A stretch of DNA of 64,000 bases from Typhlomys cinereus. Taxonomy: Eukaryota; Chordata; Mammalia; Rodentia; Platacanthomyidae. Both the position numbers and the translations under genes were made by a program. The notes beneath the pieces are model-generated. The model was given only the letters and a program-made list of their open reading frames with translations. It did not search any database and was not told the DNA's origin. The stretch is taken from the NCBI GenBank assembly GCA_023101885.1, contig JALPQD010000102.1, forward strand, positions 5,082,971 through 5,146,970. The letters are read 5' to 3'. Each line of letters starts with the position of its first letter. The stretch's first letter is position 1. Below, one piece after another: positions 47,801-60,616 of the stretch.

Positions 47801-47990
47801 TAGTTTTTGGCTGCATATATGCTTTGTTGCTGGGAGAATTCTCTTGTTCTCCCTGCATACAGCCAAGTGTAAGACAAGGTTAGACCCCAGCCCAAGTCCC
47901 TGGTAGGAAGCCTCCTGAGACTGTATCTCTCCGCAACATGAAAAGTCCATGTGGGGATAGGGATTCTGCCACAGCAGGATACACACTCAC
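44813..47990 (-). other. Fras1: Fras1 intron, 3.2 kb
   Basis: Intron between FU exons. The acceptor-proximal end carries direct-repeat unit 2 (44864-44975). Otherwise it appears to be unique sequence with no SINE or microsatellite I can name. The many short open frames are not supported by splice sites. Confidence 0.75.
44864..44975 (+). repeat. Diverged direct repeat, unit 2 (5' of the exon in gene sense)
   Basis: Shares 23 identical leading bases (cgcctaagtatttaatgtag plus ccc) with 44388. It then aligns through aaatctctaac, gaaatt, ataaaaag, ccacat and tttctggattcaa with several indels. It lies 51 bp from the acceptor side of the exon at 44669-44812. Confidence 0.8.
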
Positions 47991-48131
47991 CTGTACAGAT
48001 ACCTTCCTGGTTAAAGTGGCCGTCGGGGCACTGGGAGAGGCAACGTCCAGTATGCAGCACATGGTCAGGCCCACAGACTGTGCAGTTGTAAGGGCTCTTT
48101 CCCACACACATCGTACAGGATTGGTGGCAAG
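47991..48131 (-). CDS. Fras1: Fras1 exon, furin-like repeat (fourth in window)
   Basis: Internal exon of 141 bp (47 codons), phase 1 at both ends. The acceptor is gccctttcttccag and the donor ACAG|gtgagt. The split codon with the preceding exon is GCT (Ala). It encodes an eight-cysteine FU module beginning CHQSCTMCVGKSPYNCTVC and containing CLSQCPDGHFNQEG, which fits FRAS1. It holds a possible N-glycosylation sequon (N-C-T) between cysteines. No disruption. Reading continues with the exon at 44669-44812. Confidence 0.95.
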
Positions 48132-51100
48132 CTGGAAGAAAGGGCGGAGAAGTTGATCAGAAAAGCTCCACAGGATAGTAGCTTTCACTTCCCTTACAGC
48201 TCCAGTACAGTCAGTTTTGTGCATTCACTTGGGCTTCCCAATGCAAGAATATATGGCGAATATATTTCTCCAAAGGCAATCTCCTGCACAGTCTAGCACT
48301 TGTAAGTTAAGTAAATCACAAAGGCCATTAGATATGACTGCTTACAGAGTCATACATTTCTTTCTTCCCAAGTTCCCATTCCAGGAGAATATCATATAAA
48401 GAACAGGAAGCCTTGCTTGTATGAGTTTCCTTTCTTCAGAACATCTCTCTCACTGTATACCAACCTGCTTCGCTGATTGCTCAAATAAAAAAGAAAAGAT
48501 TGAAGAACGGTCTACTGTGAGATGGAGATGGGATGACTCAGATGGGAAGATTTGGGCAACTGTCTGAGCTATTCAGAACCAGTCGCAATAGATAGACAGG
48601 CAAGGAAATAGAGAACAGAATAGTCAGTCTAGACCATTGCTTGCAAAGTGAGGATGATCACTCTAGAAGTGTCTCCAGGCTTATTCATCCTCATCTTTAA
48701 GGCAGGAATTTACAAGCACTTCTTGTACCAGTACAAGTGTGTGCATTCTAATTGGACTGATGCGCGGACAATCTCTGGACACGTGGTAAGGTCCTCATAA
48801 ACCTCAGCTGTAATCAACGGTAAGTGTGATTGAGAAGTACCCATAGACGTAAAGAGCAAAAGAAGCAAGCAGAAAGAGCACCTTGGCTGGCCTCCACTAG
48901 ACTTTAAGAATATAGGGCCATACTGATTTATTTCCCAAGGGTAACCACTGGATTGAGGAAGAAAGACAGACAAGTAAATGAAAGACACATGGGAAGGGAA
49001 AGGAGCCTTTCAACCCGGATCTGGTGTGTATTTTTCCCTGGTCGGGAGTCAAGAATTCTGGCACTACTTGGGGAGAAAAATGCCTTGAAGATTGCCTACA
49101 AAGGGACAATAATCTCTTTTCTGAAAGATATTTCGATCAAAATTTAGAACAGCAAATAAACCATGGTTAAAGATAAAATGTGTGTCACCTCTGAGTTTAA
49201 CCTTTCCAACATTCCTTTCTCATCCCTTAAGCCTGAATAATGCTCTAGTAAACTGCCATATAGCTTCATTTGTAAAAGAATGTTCAAGAGAAATGAACAT
49301 ATCAGCTCACATTTATTTTTGCTTAATGTTTAAACTTTGCTTAATCTTTGAACCTGGTTGTAAATTTTGTCCTTTGAGCAATGTAACTTCAAAATTCACA
49401 GAATCACATATAAGGATATTGTTAATACTATTAGATGGACGTTCCTTTTCTCTCCTTCCCCTTTCAGTACCCATACTTAAAACTAAGCACGCACTGTCTC
49501 TCACCTAATAAACACCGAGTATGCTTCACACTGACGCGTCCTAAATTTATTTTCCTTGGATTAAATCAAGATCCCTGCCACACCTGAGTAGAAGGCCCTC
49601 AGGGTGAACTTCTCAAGCTACAGGGAGAGTCTCCCATTGCCAGTGACAGCATTAATCCTGCCTTTTTATTTTCCTATTTCTGATTCTTTGATATCTGAAA
49701 CAAAGCTTATTCTGCAGAGACTATACTGCCTGGGGCTGCATTCCTGGAGAGAAGAAATGACTTACTTAGAAGCAAGTATCTTGTATACTTACTAACCAGT
49801 GCCCACACCTCTAATGTTGCCTTAAAATCTCTTCCAAAAGGCCACTCTTCCACTAGGTATGATACAGATGTGATATGATACAGATCTGGATGCTGCCCAC
49901 ACAGATGACCCCAAGCGTTATAGGTCATCTTCTGTCCAATGGACAGGATCCACCAGACTTCAGATATCTGTCTACCTTTGTAAAATACCCAGAACACATA
50001 TAGACCCATGGGCTTGCAAGAACCAGATGTAACTTTACACCATTGAGATTTCCATTTCTATTAATCCCTAATAAAATGTAACATATAATCTTTGCTGTGC
50101 TGGGCTCTCAGGTTGTTAGTCCCGCCCCCAGCATTCCGCCCCATCCATCACTGGATAACTGCACTAGGAGTTCTTACTCCTGAGCCTAGACCAGTGTTCA
50201 CTGGGCTGAGCTCTGGCTTGGTTATGCATAACCTTCCAATTGCCTTGTAAATGATTCCATTAGCAAGGTGACAGGAATACTTTCCTAAGTATTTTCAGAA
50301 TCCTCTTTTAAAAAACAAAATGGGGATTTGCAAACTGAAGTTTAAGCAAATCAAAGGTCCATCAGCCCCTTATTGAAGACATGTTTAGTACAAAGTGGAA
50401 TATCAGGTGGCAATATTGCAAAAGAAAAGTTAAATTATATTATCAACACAAAGCTTCCCAGGTTGACTTGGGGAAGGAACCTGAAGCCACACAGCATTTT
50501 ATAAATGCCTAAATAAATACACCTGTGATAGTTCCGATGTGCTTACATCAGACTTTTCAAGGTCGGTAAAATCCTCCTCAGTTCTTCCTGTGTTAGCTCC
50601 TTAATAAATAGGAACCAAAGCATATGACCATGCAATTGAAAAGTGGGGCAAGATGAATGAAGGCATCAGGAGCACAAACACGTCTTGTTTAGTTCTACTC
50701 AGTCACAAAGCCACCGTGGCAGTCTGGCTCAGTATGAATAGATAAATATGAAACAGGAACACAAAGAAAATAAACATACTAGAAGGAAGGTGAGTGAGCC
50801 AAGAAGTTCAGAGGAAAGTTCCTTTGCCATCCAGCAGATTTTAGAGTGAAACCCTATTGAACATCACCATGGCAAGCTTCAGAATCACCTTTAGTGGAAG
50901 GATTGACATTCAGCTATATTGCCAGGATGCACAGGAGAGCAAGTGTTAGGTTGAATTCTTTCTTTTTCTCCACAATGCTCTTCCTATAAACGTATCCATT
51001 GCATATTTAAAACAAACTCAAAAAACTTCAGTTTTCACAGTGGTTTGAGAAATGTCTACTGCATTTCAGTGGCTTTTATTAGGTGTGATCGCTCTATGGA

Positions 51101-54100
51101 AAATGATTTCATAGTAGTTCTGTCTATAGTGTGAGATCCTTCAAGGAAGACTTCCTCCAGCACAGGACTTATCTGGAAGGTATTTGACAGAATTTCTGTG
51201 AATAATTCCTCCACAGTAATACAGCATTGTTAGAGACCATCTTTCCAGTTAATAACTAAGTCTATATTTCTGAACACATGAAACGAAGCAGCACAACCTC
51301 TTGAAAGTGCCAGAGCAGAAAGAGTCCTTAGCAGGCTATAAAGTCCTGCCAGCCTGACTCAGTGATTACACCTAAAACAATGAGAATGAATCTACTTCAT
51401 TTTCAGACAATGGGCATCTCTCTCTTTTTTTCAATAATATAAAAAAAAGTGGTACAGCATCCTCACTTTCATATTACACCAAAGTTCCTAGCTGCTCTTG
51501 TCAAAAGTAATCTTAAGGCAGATACCTGTGGAAACATGATATAGATATAAAATCTGCCCGCCCCAGACACTTCATAGGAACACTGATTGGGTGAAATGCA
51601 AATGAGTAAGTTAAACAAAGTTAACTTCCTCTGTTCCTGTTTCCTTTTCTTCCCCACCCTCTTTTAATGAATATACTACAATATCCTTCATCCATCCACA
51701 GCTTCCTAATCACACTATACCGGGAATTCTTTATGGGTGATGCTGTAGTGCCTATCCTAGCCTCTGACCCCGACAAGTCAGAAGTCCTGTTGTCAGCCTT
51801 CCGCAGATAGAGCAGGCACACAGGAGGCCTATGAAGGGTGAAGGATGGAAATGCTGGCATTATACATACCTTAGTCATTCTCTCTGATTATTTCTTTAGC
51901 CTGTTCTTCTGTCCCTTGCATAAATATCAGTGCTTCACAAAGTCTACCCTCTGACCTTCCTCCTCTCACTCTCTGGTAGGCCTGCCCACAGCTTTCATGA
52001 CCTCCGTACTGCTGAGTCCAGAATTTATGAGAATAGGACTGGCCTTTGTGAACTCCAATATATCTGCTGCCTACGGGAGAGAGCTATGTGGCCTTTCATA
52101 GGAACTCATATTCTTCCTTTCTAAAAATACTACTTTTTTTATTTTTTGTGATTTCTTACACTTATTTTTTCTTAAAAAAATTAGCACACAAGTCCATGTA
52201 CTTCATCTTGACATTGTTGTGTGCATATCATTGGAATTTCTTCTTATACACCCCACTAACCTCTCCATTTCTTCTCCTTCTTATTACTGTACTCGTTCAC
52301 ACATCAATATTCCCAGATCTGCCTCCATGTCATATATACATATACACATATTATATATACACATATTACATATATATAAAATATAGCCACATATCAGATG
52401 AAACATGAGCTATTTCTAAGCTTTTTTTAAATGCCAGTTGTTACATCTGTCTATTTTCCCTCCCTCACTCAATGCAACCCTCCATCTGGCCTTTATTGGG
52501 CAATCTTTGTCTCATTTCGGATCATAATTCTCCAAGTCTCTCATACAAACACCTTGGAATTACTTCCCATATATTGTATGCAAGCTCTGCTTCCTAGATC
52601 TCTGTCAGGACCCCCCAACTTTCCCATCCTCAGAGGCTCTTTATCAGTCATGATAAAAACTGGTACTCTTCAGCATCCTCCTTGCAATTCCCCATGGACT
52701 TCACACTGCTGATACCCTGAAATCCCTGTACTTCTCCCCACATGCCATATTTTGCACTTGCTGCTTCCTGGCCCTTGAACATCTTCTTTACCTAGCAAAT
52801 ATCCATTCATCCTTCAGTGCTTTATCCCATGAGGTTTTTTACCTCTACATCCGCCCTCACCACCTTCTCTCTCAGAGTCAGTCTTCTCAAGCTGTTTTAG
52901 TGCACTGGGACTCCTTCCATTCCAGCACACATCAAATGCTTTTAATCACTTGTTGAGATGTCACCCCTGCTCGAGCAGGCGTGCCTTAAGGCATGGTCTA
53001 TACTTTTTCATCTTTCTATCCCATAGCCTAGCACACTCAGGCTCTAAAATTGGGAAGAGGGAGTGAAGAGCACTGTGTGTTGCCAGAAGGCATGTATTTG
53101 TACAGCTCTGTCAGTACCCAAGGGACCATATTAAAGATAATTGCTTAATATAGATTCCATATGTTTTATTCAATTACTGTTAATTCTGACTTCACAAATG
53201 GGCACATATTCTTGAGTGGTGCAAGCAGATTCCTGTCCATGTATTTCTTTAATTAAAACTCTGCCTAGAGGCCCTTAGTGAGTCTTAGCAACAACTAAAT
53301 AGATCAAAATACATGCAGAATGCTTTACAAGCTAACTAGTAAATTTCTTACTTAAAAGAAATGATACTGGAATCACATTTTTTGTGTGTATAATTTTGTC
53401 CAGTTCTGTAGGTAGGCCTAGCCTGAGAAGGCAAACTATTTTTAAGACTTGAAAAAGAATGCTTAGGAAACCACAATAGCTGAAATTGTCCTGATATTTA
53501 CTAGAGGAATATAGAGACCAGACAGCAGTGCAGAGAAGCGCACAGCAAGAGTGCTATGCACTCTGCACACAACAGTCTCTTCTGAGATAAAATTTAGACA
53601 GCATATGAGGAAAATTAATCACTGCACCCTAAAGTTCATTTGTAAAATAAAATCTGAATTTTTTTCAAAATTGTATCATCTTCAATCCTCTTGGTGCACT
53701 AAGTGGGAGTTGAAAGAATGCATCATTAATCTGCCATGAAATTGGGGAAATTACAAAGCTAATCTAATCATCTAGTCCCATATTCACAGCCAGTCCTGGC
53801 CACACTCGTTAATGGTAACTGAGCTGCACCATTAATCGGATGGCCTGGCCAGAGGTTAAATTGTAAGGCACTAGTGCAGCACAAGAAGCTTGGAGTTTAC
53901 ACTTGGAAAAGAAGGACTGTTTTAAACAACTACATCCTATATTAGAACCCATGAACTGTCATGATTTATCTTTATTTGGCTTTTGCAAAAGCCCCACCTG
54001 GGCTCAGCTGACTCACAAAAGCCTTAGAGACTAGTGGGTGAAGGCAATGACAGAGTAAGGGAGGCTCCAGTGATGCTGTCTCGGGGAGTCCGACTTTCCA

Positions 54101-54907
54101 CTAACTTGCCATTTGCTTAGCTGCAACCGATAATTTTATGTGAGGAGGATATGTATAGGTGTGTCTTTTCCTTCCTCCTTCCCTCTCTTTCTCTCTCTTC
54201 TCTACCTTTTGCTTCTGCTCTTCTTCCCCTTCCCTCCCCTGTCCTCTTCTCCCTTTCTCCTCCTCATTTTCTTCTCCCCCCTTCTCTCTCCTTTTGCCAG
54301 AAATTTAGCTTGTCAGTTCTGATAAATACTTAATGAACAAATGAGATCAACTCTGGATGAAATTACTGAAATCCTTCTTTCAGTGAATCATAAATGGTGA
54401 TATTTAATAAATATGCACGATTATGGTTGATTACTATAAATACCTGTAAATTACCTTTTGCAATTAGCAGATTCTCTTTTGCATCAGCCCTCTAACCATA
54501 CTTGGAAAAGTCAGAGGACACAGGAAAAAGAAATGTAACTTTAAAGTTCTCTCTTCTGAAAGGTCCAGCTATTTTAGGAGAATAAGCCAGAGAAAGGCAA
54601 ACTCATAGATGTAGTTGACTCTATCTCTCCAGAACTACCCCAGCCCATCCCTCTTTTCTCTCACTACTTAGCCATGAGGCTTCACACACGGCCAACATCC
54701 AAGAGTGGGATCTGCTGTTATGTCATATTCGTTTCCTATTTTACTAGCATGGATACCGTGCAAGAACATAAATTTTATCTGACTCATTCATAGTACATCT
54801 CTCATGTCTAGAAATGTTTTTGGCACTCAAAAGACTTTCAATCAACATTTATATAAGGAGTGAATAAAGACAGACAGGTCCCTAATGGCAGTTAGGCTAC
54901 AGTTAAT

Positions 54908-54945
<38 letters not shown>

Positions 54946-54962
54946 TAGACACACACATACAC
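54908..54962. repeat. (CA)n microsatellite
   Basis: A CA-dinucleotide array of about 54 bp with a few A and T interruptions. No SINE head is recognisable in front of it. Confidence 0.95.
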
Positions 54963-56254
54963 ATTCTTTTAAACAAAAAGTTATATTTTAGTTAAAGGTC
55001 TTCATCTCAAGTTTTTTTTTGTGCTTTATCTTGCATTAGATACTTCTTGAGTTTGCCATATAATTTGAAAAAAACTTTTATGATATATTAGCCTTTGAAT
55101 AAAATTCTTTGGGTGGTGTTATCTGACTTTAGCTTTAGCTGTAGGAATATTCTGACCACTCAGTGGTGTGCGCTTCAAGAGAAAGAGAGAAAGAGAGAGA
55201 GGGAGAGATCCAGAAAACAGTTGTTTCTGTCATCTTTATAGAAAAGTGCTTGAGACCGAAGGTGCTATAAAAGGATTCTCATAGCATATGTACACACACA
55301 CACATACACACACACACCTCCAAACTTTTGCAAATGTTCTGTGGAGAGGTGAGGGTATTTCTGGGATGTGTGGGAAGAAAGGCTCTATGCAATCTCAGAG
55401 GACTCCCAGACTTGATTTCATAGACAGCACTTCAGCAGAGCTGAAAATGGAACAGATTGTGGAAGGAGAAAGGTTTGCAGAGCTGTGGGATGAGTGACAG
55501 GAAGAGCATCAATCAGCTCACTTGGTATTCAGGTGAGTTTGGAAACAGTGGGTAGTCACGCTCACTTTCCCCGTGGAATCTTGGGCAACTCAATTAACCT
55601 TTTTCTGCCACATTCTCGTCACGTGCAAATTGAGTACAATGGCCTACCTGGTGGAGATTGCGTGGGGATTTGCTCGTAATGTAAGCAGACAGTTCTATGT
55701 GGGATGCGTAATAATATTATGTTAACGAGCATACAGTCACGGGGCTACCAGGGTCTCAAGAGGTCAAGCCAGCCCTTTCACCCAGGACCACAATTAAGCC
55801 ATTCCAGTGGGATCTGATTCTAATCTTTTTAAAAAGATGCCCACATAATGGGGTCCCAGGACTCCCCTCTTTGCAAAACAAGGACAACTTCTCAAATTGA
55901 AGATGCCCCAACCCAGAAGCATTAGTGAGCTTCACTTGACTTACCCCATGTAAGGGGGACTTACCCCAAGGTAAGACGGATGCCGCCTGCCCTACTCCAC
56001 GCTGACTACATGACTTTGGGGAAGTTACAGTCTGAACGTTCACATGCCTTTGTTTCCTTTCCTCTCATAGAGCTGTCCCACTGCTCCCAAGACTGGCATT
56101 ACGACCCAGCGGTCAGAATAAGCCTGGCACTCTCTCAGGTGAATGCCAAGTAAATGCTAACATTACGATCTCAGAGGAAGAAACTGCTAATATAATTTTT
56201 TATATTTACCTAAAATTCTAACTCATAAAATGTTAGTCACTTTTTAAATTTTTT

Positions 56255-56270
56255 TTTATTATTTATTCAT

Positions 56271-56317
<47 letters not shown>

Positions 56318-56530
56318 ACCACAGGTGAATTCGGGAACTACCATGGACAGCCTCTACCTCCTCCTGTTTACTCTGCCCTGGGATTAACAGGCTCCGCCCT
56401 ACCAGGACCAGAAACACATGCCACCCCGGCTTCTGCCTGGCGTCTATACTGTGGGGTCTAGGATCCGAACTCAGGACATTCCGCCTGCAAGGCAGAGAGA
56501 GGCTTAACCCCTGAGCCACCTCTCCAGCCC
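56255..56530 (-). mobile_element. Young tRNA-head SINE with (CA)n tail, copy 5 (reverse)
   Basis: On the minus strand it begins gggctggagaggtggctcag, passes through a right half with ggcggagcctgttaatccca-type sequence and ends in a (CA)n tail (plus-strand (GT)n at 56279-56314). It shares the right half with copies at 5.8, 11.7 and 63.7 kb. A 4-base AGAG expansion is present in the head. The short open frames over the tail are not genes. Confidence 0.85.
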
Positions 56531-57976
56531 CTTTTTTTCATTATTTTAATTCAGTCCACGTTGTTTTCCCTTTCAGTAGACGGCTTGAGAGCATAGGAAG
56601 ACACTAACTGTGCTGCTCAAATTGGGAGGATTTTGCCCTGGGTTTCTCTAAGGAGTACCAGGCCTGGGGAAATCAGAGTCTTTGGGCCACAGGGAGGACT
56701 CTGCAGGGTCTCTTTAGCATCTCTACAACCTCTGGGACAGCCAAGGGTCTCATAAAGCATCTGTGAGGTTTTAGAAAAGACCAGGTCTGTTTCCTTTGTA
56801 GTTTCCACTAGAGGCTCAGGACAGAGTTCTTCACTGTGTAAGCTGCACCGAACAGTTCTCAGATTCCAACATGTCACAGACCAGCTGCTGTAACAATGAG
56901 AGGAGGAGGAAAGGGGAGAGGAAAAAAGAGGGGGAGGAAAGGAGGAGAGGAAAATGTTTCCTCTTTCTGTTTTCCTCATGTCAAGCATGGACTATACACT
57001 AGAATTACTTCTTTGGGAGACTGGGAGTTGACAGAAAGCACAAGCAATATGAAATGAGCCCAAATTCACTAAATAGTCTCTAGAGTCAGTTTAACAGAGA
57101 GAGGAGGATACCCCTTCCCCCCATCATAGCCAGACCCCAGGGTTAAGGGAATCCTAGGAGAATGAATGTATTACCTGTTATTAATGCAGCACACAGAGGG
57201 AACCAAGCCATAGAAGGAAGACTGTGTTTTGTGTGCTTTGGAATGGCATTGGGACTGGTAGCACGAACAAAGATTCCTGTATTTTGTAATGATCTTGCAA
57301 GCAGAGTCCCAGCTTTCTAGAGACGACAGAACTTGGACGGTGCATACACATGTGGGTGGAATCCAGGATGTCTGGAAAGCAGTGAAGCCTCTGGGCCCTA
57401 GGTAACCCTCCTGGGGTGTGCACCACCCAGGGAGCAGGAATCTCTCCTATAACTTCCCTAACACCCAAATATGAGAACCAGGAATCTCCCTAATTGAGCA
57501 CAGAGACTTCTAATTGGCGAGCCATTCTGCATTGCCAAGTTCTTTTCATCCTGACACACAGCGTACATGGAAGACAATTACGCTTTTAATGTGAACACAG
57601 AGCGCAGACAGGTCAAGTGTCCTGTGGATGCCAACGTCGACTAAGCCTCGTACTCAGCCACATTAGCTACCCATTGTGTCAGAAAGCTGCTAACCTAACT
57701 TTCTCAACATGTTTAGGTGACGAGATCTTCTAATGTGAAATCAAAGCCACTTTAAATAAGTAGGTTCATATGACACAAGGTTAAATTTGCAAAATGCTTA
57801 TAATCCTACAAAAATAAACTCAAAGCTATAAAAAGCAACAGAAGACGAAGAGATAATACAGCAAAAAAGCAAAAACAGAAACTGGGTTTAGGTGGCTGAG
57901 TGGGTTGCTTTTTTTTTTAAGCTTTTTCCCTTCAAAACTTCCTTTAATCAATAATATTATAGTTACAATGAAAAAT

Positions 57977-58055
57977 GCAATATTAACACATTATTTTTTT
58001 CATAGTCAAAGCCAAACAATTTCTCGATGAGGGAGGCAGCTCCTTCCAGGATGAG
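57977..58055 (+). repeat. Diverged direct repeat pair 2, unit 1
   Basis: Aligns with 59327-59410 in the same orientation: gcaatattaacacattattt against gcaattttaacacattattt, then agtcaaagccaaacaattt against agtctaagtcaaacaattt, and ccttccaggat against tcttgcaggat. Identity by eye is about three quarters. The FU exon at 58571-58747 lies between the units. Confidence 0.7.
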
Positions 58056-58570
58056 AAAAATGCACCACATCCCTGGAAATCTTGACCTTCCCTTCATCTC
58101 CTGACTGTCTCACTGGTGACCTGGCTGCTGAGGCAAATGGCATAGGACACCATCAACCCTCTGTGGATAATAGGCCTAAGGCAGTAGCAGGAATGACTTC
58201 AAAATTTTGACATCAGTCCAGATTTTGCCCTGAAGGGAACAATTCCTGCTCAGAGTAGCGATCTAGATGAAATAAATCAGTGGAACGCTGCAATGAACTC
58301 TGGGTGTTCCTCAGCTGTCTATGCAAGTCTCTCAAAGAATTTCCACCTGAACGTTCTGAGAATGGGCTCAGGGCCCCTGAAGAACGTCTATGTTTTGCAG
58401 GGACAGAGGACATCTGTGGTCACTCTTTTGCGTATTGGTCTCCTGCTTCAATACACACTTCTGCTTATGTGAAGACAGTGGTCTTCCTGACTTTAGTCCC
58501 AACACACAGGATCTCTAGGAGAGAAACCTTTAGAAGCTTCCTAACACTTCAATCAATCAGGTTCACTCAC

Positions 58571-58747
58571 CTTCACATCGGCCAGTACTTTCCAAGTAAA
58601 AGTGGGCTCTACACTGGACCACGCATTCACCAGATGGATCAGCTGCACCTGAGGGCTTCTCCACCTGCAGTCCTGCCTCCGGCTGCCTGCATCCGGTACA
58701 CTGAGAGGGCTGGGGACCCACACAAGTCAGGCAGGAGGCATGACAGG
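58571..58747 (-). CDS. Fras1: Fras1 exon, furin-like repeat with longer loop (third in window)
   Basis: Internal exon of 177 bp (59 codons), the longest FU exon here, phase 1 at both ends. The acceptor is gttcctatttgcag and the donor GAAG|gtgagt. The split codon with the preceding exon is GCC (Ala). It starts CHASCLTCVGPQPSQCTGC, and between its fifth and sixth cysteines has an extended loop (GLQVEKPSGAADPSGE) that neighbouring modules lack, as I recall for this repeat in human FRAS1. It ends CRAHFYLESTGRC. All eight cysteines are present and no stop occurs. The 189-codon plus-strand frame at 58280-58849 is its antisense shadow. Confidence 0.95.
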
Positions 58748-59326
58748 CTGCAAATAGGAACAACATGCAGAAAGCAATCACAAGATGAAATGTACATTGC
58801 AACCAGCAGACGTCCCTCCCAAAACCACTTAGAAGAGTTTGCTAGCTAGCTCTGTCCTTCCAGAATAGGGCTTTTCTAGTGCTCTTCTCAAAACACAAGG
58901 GCAATGATAATGTTTGTGAGAGGGAAAGCGAGGGTGGTAAAACAAGTCTCATCGCTCAAGTCCTGAAGACCTGTCAGGCTAGATGACAATAAAAACCAGC
59001 AAACTGGGCAATATTTGCTTGGCTCTCCAGAGAAGACATTCACTGAACGACAATTTAACATCATGCCCTCGGTTTTTATTGAAGATTCTTAGATGCATTC
59101 GTACGAAGGCCGTGACTGTATCTCTTGCAGAACTGGCCGCTATGTTACTGACCATTATACTCATCCATCACCCACTATGGAAAGGCCCAGGCAGCAGATT
59201 CCTCGTAGGATTTATTTGAAGAAGACTGCCTTTCTCCACAAGGCAGAGGCCTTCCTTGAGCAGTAACGTACACTTTGCAATCTATCATAAGGTTCTGTTT
59301 TCCCTTAGGAGTGTCGAAAATCAAAG

Positions 59327-59410
59327 GCAATTTTAACACATTATTTTTTCAACTAGTCTAAGTCAAACAATTTCCACATAAGCAAGGAAGTTTCTTGCAG
59401 GATCAAAAAA
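59327..59410 (+). repeat. Diverged direct repeat pair 2, unit 2
   Basis: Partner of 57977-58055, 1350 bp away in the same orientation. It is followed by an A-rich stretch (59406-59427) that could be the tail of an old retroposon, which would make the pair two copies of an unrecognised repeat family instead of a local duplication. Confidence 0.7.
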
Positions 59411-59986
59411 AAAAAACAAAAAAAAAACCCCACCCCCCCTTCCAAGTTTCTACATTTCTGTATGCAAATCTCCTCATACCTAACCACTGATATAATTAAG
59501 GTCCTAGTTCTTTAAAATATTCTCATTTTTTTTCATTTTGAAATATTTATTGTCGTTTCTTTTACTTAAATATATCTCTCTTACAGCGACTTTCAAACAC
59601 TTGTCCTTGGTGCTCTATGTATGAATAAATACAAATTCATTTCATTTAATTAAAGTGTTTGCACCCAATGCTCTACTTTCCAAAGGCTCAAATGCAGCTG
59701 CGCTCCCTGGGAGCCTGGAGCTTTTTCATGAACAGCAATCTAAGATTTTCCCATTTCACTCAGCCCAGAGGCCTTGCTAGTGACTCTCAGTTTGCTTGCA
59801 GTATCATTAACAAAGAGAAGATCTTCAGGGAAAAGCAAATGAAGTCTAGAAAAACATTAACAATGCTAGGAAAAGGCAGGGAAAGGAAGGAATAAGAATT
59901 TATTGTGATTCTATACATGTGAAGGGAAATAATACTTCTACAAGAATGGTCAGAAAAATTGTGAACTTTTAAGGGACTTCACAAAT

Positions 59987-60022
59987 TTTTGTACATGATT
60001 TTGTACATGATTTTGTACATTT
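59987..60022. repeat. Three tandem copies of a 12-bp unit
   Basis: The word TTTTGTACATGA occurs twice in tandem and a third time with its last two bases changed. A small minisatellite-like repeat without known role. Confidence 0.9.
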
Positions 60023-60475
60023 TTTCAGATTTTTAAGATTATCTCTTCAAAAACTACTGTAATGAACAAAAGTACATATACAGCTGCTCTCTGTCCTCAA
60101 GAGACTGGTTTGAGGACCCTCAGATATCAAAATCTGTAGATGATGATGTCTCTTTTATAAAAGGTATAATGTTCCCACCTGTCCACTAAGTCATCAAATA
60201 CCTAGGCCCACACATGGCTTTCTTTACACGGATTCAGTGCTCATTCAATACCTTGTGGCTTTGGGGAAATTTATCAAATTTCCATTTGATTTTTTAGTAT
60301 GCAATTGGATGAGCTGTGGATGTACAACCATTAGATACAGCTAGATTTGGCACAGACACACAGTGTACATAACCACTTAGGATATACCAAAGGAAAAATA
60401 CTGGAAAGCAGTATTTTGGAGGAAAGGTCAACCTATGTTGTCGTGATAGTCAGGAATCGGCGCTAGTAGCATTAC

Positions 60476-60616
60476 CTGTGCAGACCCCATGGTCAGCATA
60501 GAAACCGTCTCCACAGCTGAGCAGACAGTGGCCGTGATGCAGGGACTGGGGGTGAGCACAGGCTGTGCAGTGAGAGGCTGTGGGTCCGGAGCAGCTGACA
60601 CAGGAGTGGTGACAAA
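60476..60616 (-). CDS. Fras1: Fras1 exon, furin-like repeat (second in window)
   Basis: Internal exon of 141 bp (47 codons), phase 1 at both ends. It has a long pyrimidine tract and acceptor (tcctctctttttcag). The donor ACAG|gtaatg is weak at +5 (T instead of G). The split codon with the preceding exon is GTT (Val). The eight-cysteine module starts CHHSCVSCSGPTASHCTAC and ends in CGDGFYADHGVC, recognisable as FRAS1. Open frame throughout; a longer alternative minus-strand frame over the same bases is out of frame with the cysteine pattern. Confidence 0.95.

Larger units (their letters stand above)
48132..58570 (-). other. Fras1: Fras1 intron, 10.4 kb
   Basis: Contains (CA)n tracts (54908-54962, 55291-55318), an AT-rich simple stretch (52330-52385), a pyrimidine-rich tract (54165-54298), a reverse SINE (56255-56530) and direct-repeat unit 1 near its 3' end in plus coordinates (57977-58055). 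48300-52300 and 52400-54100 hold no repeat I recognise. A roughly 150-bp unique AT-rich patch at 53745-53900 could be non-coding conserved sequence. No additional exon is expected, because the flanking FU modules join directly in recalled mammalian FRAS1. Confidence 0.65.
58748..60475 (-). other. Fras1: Fras1 intron, 1.7 kb
   Basis: Contains direct-repeat unit 2 (59327-59410), an A-rich/C-rich run (59406-59444) and a short 12-bp tandem repeat (59987-60022). No transposon was recognised and no exon is expected between these consecutive FU modules. Confidence 0.75.

Noticed and set aside
58280..58849. 189-codon plus-strand open frame
   Set aside because: It is antisense to the Fras1 exon at 58571-58747, with no recognisable domain and no sign of its own promoter or splice sites.
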